Assembly: GCA_013400115.1 (NCBI GenBank)
Contig: VXBP01010329.1
Location: 177,515 to 241,514 of the forward strand
DNA length: 64,000 bases
DNA from: Rhinopomastus cyanomelas
Lineage: Eukaryota > Chordata > Aves > Bucerotiformes > Rhinopomastidae
Reading direction: 5' to 3'
A model generated the notes under the pieces. The model searched no databases, had not been told where the DNA came from, and worked only from the letters and a program-made list of their open reading frames with translations. The translations under genes were made by a program, and so were the position numbers. Of the stretch, positions 58,603 through 64,000 are shown piece by piece (positions within the stretch are counted from its first letter, which is position 1; the number at the start of each line of letters is the position of its first letter).

Positions 58603-59436
58603 TTAGCAAAAGGCAGGTGTATGTGCTCTGTTACGTTCATTTACTGTCCCTAATCAAGCAAGCGGCACGTGTTTGCGTGCTGTTGCGCTGTGGCCAGTGT
58701 GTGCTTCTGGTGATGACTTTGACAAATGTTAAAACAGGGCACGATGGACAGACTTAGTCCTTCTTCCAGTGTTGTGGCGCACCGTGAAGCGATGTTGGGC
58801 AGGGTTGGATGGCACAGGAGTGGCTGCATAGCGCTGGCTGTTACGTTTTGGTTTCTGTTGGCCTGCCAAAGTAATGTGTTCTTTATTGTTATGTTAAATT
58901 GTTCGATTAAAACCCAGAATAGATGCAGGCTGGATTCATCTTTCAGTGTAAGCAAATGTTCATGTTTATTTGTATGAGAAAATGAGCAGAACTTATGTTT
59001 CTGCTGCTCAGCTCTCACCACTTTTGCAGTGGTGATTGTTTCCAGTTGAATAAGCCTCTCTGAAAACTGGAGAGGGCAACAGAAACTCTTGAGTCCAGAC
59101 AGCTGTAGATTACAGCTCTAATGTTCCGGACTGAGGTGTGAGAAGTCAAGCACCTTAAGCTAATTTAGGGGTCTGTGTGTGTGTTTTTCCTTTGATTGAT
59201 ATCTTGCCTGTAAAATGTGGTTCTGGCATAGGAAGGGTTTTACATACAAAGTGTGAAGATGCATTGTGTCTTGAGTTTCTTGATAAAACTTACTGTGCAG
59301 AATTCTGTTTGTTCTCAAGATAAATATATTGTAGTAGTGATCTAGTTCTTAGCCGTGGAGTTGCTTTTCTTTTCCTGCATGAACTACTGTCACAATCGTT
59401 ACTCCTCAGATAATATTTACATTTGACATGGCTTTT

Positions 59437-59933
59437 AATCATAGAATGCCCAGGGTGGGAAGGAACCCTAAAGATCATCTAGTTCCCACCGTGCCCTGCA
59501 CAGGCTGGGACACCTTCAATACAGGTGCCCCAGCCAGCCTGGTCTTCAACACTGCCACGGATGCGGCAGCCACAACCTCACTGGCTAGTCTGTTCCAGCA
59601 TCTCGGCACCTTCACAGCAAAGAATTTGTTCTTCATGTCCAACCTCAATCTCCACTCTTCAAGACTGGAACCCTGTCCTCTTGTCCTCTTGCTAAACACT
59701 TGTGTTAAAAAGCCCTCCCCAGAGCTTTCTTGTAGCCCACTTCCTTCAGAGATTGGAAAGCTGCTCAAAGGTCACCTGGGAGCCTCCTCTTCTCCAGGCT
59801 GAACAATCTCAACTTGCTCGGCCTGTCCTCACAGGCGAGGTGCTCCAGCCCTCTGATCATTTGAGTTGCTCTCCTTTGGACACTGTCCAAAGAGCTCTGT
59901 GTCCGTCAGATGTTGGGGACTCCAGCTTCTGAC
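59437..59933 (-). mobile_element. CR1 LINE 3' region, antisense (left arm of inverted pair)
   Basis: Starts atagaatgcccagggtggga and ends at gttggggactccag. It includes the blocks gcaccttcacagcaaagaat, tgttaaaaagccctccccag and ttctccaggctgaacaatct. This is a different CR1 subfamily from the copies that carry the 'ggatcccctagatcc' block. It pairs with 60,857-61,441. Confidence 0.93.
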
Positions 59934-60394
59934 TGCACAGTACGAACTCCCATTTTCATGGTGCTGGAGAAAGTATTAAACTTATACTTGCAAAGGAGAG
60001 CTGAGGCAGTAACTGTTGAATTGCTGACTCACTAAGAAATACCAGCACAGAGCAGGTTGCATTTTTCTTCAGCCAAAATACAGAGCAACAGTTTTTCATG
60101 TTAATGAAGCTCCCTCTGGCACAGGACATTATTTAACCTTGTCAGAGAACACTCCAGAGTGCCCATTCCTAGACTTCTGAGAGCATTCTGTTAAGCTTTC
60201 ACATGAAGGGCTGAAGTTTGTGTTCCCTAGGAGGATACCCAAATCTCCTTAAGCACCTCAACCTATCAACGTGGGCTTTCTAACATCTTCCATAAACCGC
60301 ACAACCACAGACATAAGGCTAACATGCCCTTTTGGGAGGAGATTCTTCTCATCATCAAAACCAGATGCCCCATCCCTTGGGACACTCAGAGTCA

Positions 60395-60514
60395 GGCTTG
60401 GATGAGGCTTTGAGCAACCTGATCTAGTTGAAGATGTCCCTGCTCACTGCAGGGTGCTGGACTCTATGAGCTTTAAAGGTCCCTTCCAATCCAGTGCACT
60501 CTGTGATTCTACAG
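60395..60514 (+). mobile_element. CR1-type 3' end fragment, sense, inside the inverted pair
   Basis: ggcttggatgaggctttgag, caacctgatctagttgaaga, ttaaaggtcccttccaatcc, gcactctgtgattctacag. Similarity may extend leftwards to about 60,335. Confidence 0.85.
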
Positions 60515-60856
60515 TCACTCGGGTGCCTGTTCCAAAACTCCCCACTGATGCAAAGTCCTACGCCTAGCATGAATAAAGATAACTACATCAAGCTCTAAAG
60601 GAATTGATTCATGAAATTTAGCAAAATAAACAAACTGGTAAGAATATTAATAACCACTTCGGGCAACTCTCTATCTCAGTGGAGAGTAATTTAACACAAC
60701 TGACACACCAGGACGCAAATGTGCCTCAGTGTCTCACTGACCTGTGGCAAAAGTTATTTCAAACTCAACTTGTGTTAAAAATGCACCCAGGCACATCTGA
60801 CTAAGAAATGAGGAAAAAAAAAAACATTTCCACCATTAAACAAAGAATCACGTAAG

Positions 60857-61441
60857 AACACTGGCCCAGAGAGCCAACGGTGTCCTGGGCTGCATCAATG
60901 AGGCATCAACAGTTGGCCAAGGGAGGTGGTTCTCCCCCTCTGCTCCACACTAGTGAGACCCCACCCGGAGCACTGTGTCCAGTTCTGGAGTCCCCAACAT
61001 CAGACGGACACAGAGCTCTTTGGACAGTGTCCAAAGGAGAGCAACTCAAATGATCAGAGGGCTGGAGCACCTCACCTGTGAGGACAGGCCGAGCAAGTTG
61101 AGATTGTTCAGCCTGGAGAAGAGGAGGCTCCCAGGTGACCTTTGAGCAGCTTTCCAATCTCTGAAGGAAGTGGGCTACAAGAAAGCTCTGGGGAGGGCTT
61201 TTTAACACAAGTGTTTAGCAAGAGGACAAGAGGACAGGGTTCCAGTCTTGAAGAGTGGAGATTGAGGTTGGACATGAAGAACAAATTCTTTGCTGTGAAG
61301 GTGCCGAGATGCTGGAACAGACTAGCCAGGCTGGCTGGGGCCCTGCGTGACCTGCTGTATTGAAGGTGTCCCAGCCTGTGCAGGGCACGGTTGGAACTAG
61401 ATGATCTTTAGGATCCCTACCCACCCTGGGCATTCTATGCT
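60857..61441 (+). mobile_element. CR1 LINE 3' region, sense (right arm of inverted pair)
   Basis: Begins agaacactggcccagagagc, ggtgtcctgggctgcatcaa (the CR1 'gggctgcat' region upstream of the 3' UTR) and ends ccaccctgggcattctatgc. It extends about 100 bases further 5' than the left arm. It lacks a stretch of about 45 bases present there (near 59,548-59,593) and has a few bases of its own (gcaggtcacgcaggg region). Confidence 0.93.
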
Positions 61442-63089
61442 CCGATGATGCGCAAGTATTGCATCTAGCTGTTTTGTGCTACTAACAATAAAAGCAATGT
61501 TTGCAGATAACCAGAAAAGGGCAGTGCAGAAGGCTCTGCTTTTCTTTCCAAGATTGTTCGAGTGACTGTAGATTTGCCAATGTGTAGATGTTTACCAAAT
61601 GGTTTCCAGAGAGTGGGCAGTGTGTTTACTGCCTTCAGCAAAGGCAGCCATCTGCTGATTTTCTGTGCACGTTGTTTTTCTCTTGCTCTCTAGCCAGGCC
61701 AGGTGTGCATAGCGGAGCGCTTGCCGTCACCCCCGGGAGCATTCTGAAGTAGCAAACATGACAATGTTGGATGTGTTTGGAAAGTCTGGAGATAATTTCA
61801 TTGTGGGATCAAAGACTAGCAGATGGAGCAGTGCTTGTTGTTGATGGCCGTTACAAGCAGCTTGTGTCATGTGGTGACTTAAGCGATGGCTAGGGGCACT
61901 TCTTTGTGAGTGCTTTCCTAGTGACGTGGCGCTAATGCATCGTAATGCAGTGAAGTCCTGATTGATCTTGATGTAAACCCTGCCCTGTGTGTGATAACAG
62001 TGAGCTCCAGTTAGTTCATCTTGCTGTGAAGACACCTGTCTGAATGAGTTCAGTTGACACCTTTGTGTTGATTCAAAAGACCATAATTGATAGACACCTT
62101 TGTTTGAGGTGCTCTGGTGTGTGCTTTGGGTCTGTGTACACGTTTGGGGGTTTGACTGCAGCGAGCGACCGCATGTTGAGAGTGCTCTTATTTTGAATTG
62201 AAAATGTAGAGCCCAGTGGTCTGTTTGTATTTAACCACCACAGTTGGCTTGTATTGGCTCTGATTGTCGGGACTGTATTTGCAGAGCAAGAGTAGGTCTT
62301 TTCGTTTGATTGTTAATGTTGATTAAGTTGGGGATTCAGTGCTGCGGTGCTAAAGATTGTTAGTTTAGGAAACTCACGTATCCGTGTAAGCACTGAGAAA
62401 AGCTGTGGGAAGCGTCACCTGTCTAGTCCCTGTCAAGCACCGTGTTTTGATTCTTCCTGCTGTCTGCCGTATCTGATGCAGCCGTTGTTTCTTTGCGTGG
62501 TGAAGAAAGCCGTGGAAGATAAAGCACGCCCTGAAGGGGTTTATCACAGTTTCTTTTGTGCGTTGTGTTTGCTCTGTGTTTGATATCGTTGTTAGGGATT
62601 CGCACACACTGAGCAAGCACGACTGGGATGGTTGTGCATTGCTGGAGTGAAAAGAAATGTTCTTTATATAATATAAGGATCCAGCAAATGAAGATGAAGA
62701 AGGGATGGAAAGGTAGATAGTGTCACGTATGGATTTTGTAGTAGGGTCTTGACTCTTTCTATGTCAAGATCTGATGGAAACCTCTCTGGTTTCCTTCATT
62801 CCCTGCATGCTGAGCTTCTGTAGCCTGTGCTCGGGTAAACTGCAAAGCTATTGCCTTGACTTTAATTGTTCAGTGTTAACCATTTTCACTCTGTGACTCC
62901 ACTCTGTGGATTACCTGTTCAGAACTATATGATCAGTGCAGCCTTCTGCTTGGCAGGTGGCTTTTCAGGAGGCAAATGACACCCCTAGAATGTATTTTTG
63001 CATAATCTTGGAGCTTGCTTTTAAGCTTTGATTGTACTCTTTCTGCCCGTGTTCCTGGCGACAACAGTTCTGATGAGCAAGCGTCACAG

Positions 63090-63170
63090 GAGGACAGAAT
63101 AACTGGGGCTGGATGGGGTCTGGAGGTCGTCCAGTATGACTCTCCGGCTCAGGTAGGGCCACCGACTGCC
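63090..63170 (-). mobile_element. Old CR1 3' end fragment, antisense
   Basis: aggacagaataactggggct, ggatggggtctggaggtcgt, ccagtatgactctccggctc. Diverged. Confidence 0.55.
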
Positions 63171-64000
63171 AACTACTTGGGGCATCTTTTGAGTATCTAC
63201 ATCTTTGTAGGTTTGAGGATGGAGACTGCGCCAGCTCTTGAGTGCTTTGTGTGAGGTAGTACTGTTTCCAGGTGCGCTGAACTCTGTGTGTTCGAAGCTT
63301 TTCGCTCTGGTTTTGTGTGTTTGAAAGGAAAATGACTTTTGAAGTTGATGCACTGGCACTTGTTAAGGCCGCGTCCTGTTTCAGTTATGGTGCCTTCCTT
63401 GGAAGAGCAGTCATAGATTTTAAAGATTTCTGTTTGCAGAGCTACAGTAGGTTTTTTTTATTTTAATGTGTCAACAACATGCTGTCACCAGCTGTTACTG
63501 TAATGGGATAGGGCTTTTGTTCTTTCTAATGATATCCTAAATGTTTAGGTAATTGAAGCGGTGGTGCTGAAGAAATACGATCTTGCATCTATTGGAAACA
63601 AATAGAGCAAGAGCATGAGCAATTTAAATACAAAGCCACGAAGACAATCTAGTTTGATCTTGCATAGCTGAAATCCCTAGCTCTAGGAAATACCTGCTCT
63701 GGATACTTCTTGTTGACAGACGAGAAGGAAAATATGTTCTTCGTATAAATAAATCCCATTGAATAGCAGTGTGGCTGTGTGACCTTCTTGCACAGCTCCG
63801 TCTGATGTATCGGTGTGGATTCAAGCAGTCTGTTATTTCAAACAAACCAAACCAAGCCGTTCTTTATCTGGCAGCTGTATTTTTTCAGCAGTGTTTGTGT
63901 TTTGAGGTAGAAGAATGACTTGGTTGATATTAAGTTTCTATTTCTATTACTTTTGATGTTTTCAATGCAAGCTGGAATTAGATCATCTGTAAGAGGAAAG

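Larger units (their letters stand above)
55660..64000 (+). other. PRDM5: PRDM5 intron 2, running past the window edge
   Basis: AT-rich DNA with several CR1 copies in both orientations, including a near-identical inverted pair. No sequence resembling the next PR-domain exon is visible. Confidence 0.85.

Overview
The window is nuclear DNA from a bird. It has vertebrate split genes with GT-AG introns, CpG-island promoters, and about thirty pieces of the chicken-repeat-1 (CR1) LINE, recognised by their 3' end (a 'ggtcccttccaa...ctgtgattctg' type terminus) and, in some copies, by the C-terminus of the CR1 reverse-transcriptase ORF. The species is not identified. The annexin A5 protein is very close to the chicken one as I remember it, but differs at several positions.

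Three known genes lie on the + strand in the order ANXA5, NDNF, PRDM5. (1) Positions 1-17,155 hold the 3' part of ANXA5 (annexin A5, called anchorin CII in chicken). Eleven coding exons from residue 4 to the stop are legible; the exon with the initiator ATG is not in the window. A nine-copy 61-bp minisatellite sits near the left edge. (2) Positions 17,155-26,250 are intergenic, GC-rich and repeat-bearing. (3) A CpG island at 25.4-27.2 kb, with GC box, TATA box and a splice donor, is the probable NDNF promoter and untranslated exon 1. The three coding exons of NDNF are at 38.16-41.64 kb (568 residues, complete), with a poly(A) signal at 42,130. A second, smaller CpG-rich patch lies at 34.0-34.9 kb. 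(4) Positions 42.1-51.2 kb are intergenic, with CR1 copies and some unassigned coding-like stretches, notably a minus-strand candidate exon tail-to-tail with NDNF. (5) A CpG island at 50.5-51.7 kb, carrying four copies of an 88-bp GC-rich repeat, is the PRDM5 promoter. PRDM5 exons 1 and 2 (start of the PR domain) are at 51,259-51,351 and 55,576-55,659; the rest of the gene lies beyond the window. The DNA from about 52 kb on is visibly more AT-rich.

The gene order matches human 4q27, where ANXA5, QRFPR, TNIP3, NDNF and PRDM5 are collinear, but I find neither QRFPR nor TNIP3 between ANXA5 and NDNF. The three genes do not form a pathway. ANXA5 is a calcium-dependent phospholipid-binding protein, NDNF a secreted neurotrophic glycoprotein and PRDM5 a nuclear zinc-finger regulator. 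I see no strong sign of a wholly new system. The best leads are the minus-strand candidate exons at 42.1-44.2 kb, a near-identical inverted CR1 pair at 59.4-61.4 kb, and the 88-bp promoter repeat of PRDM5.
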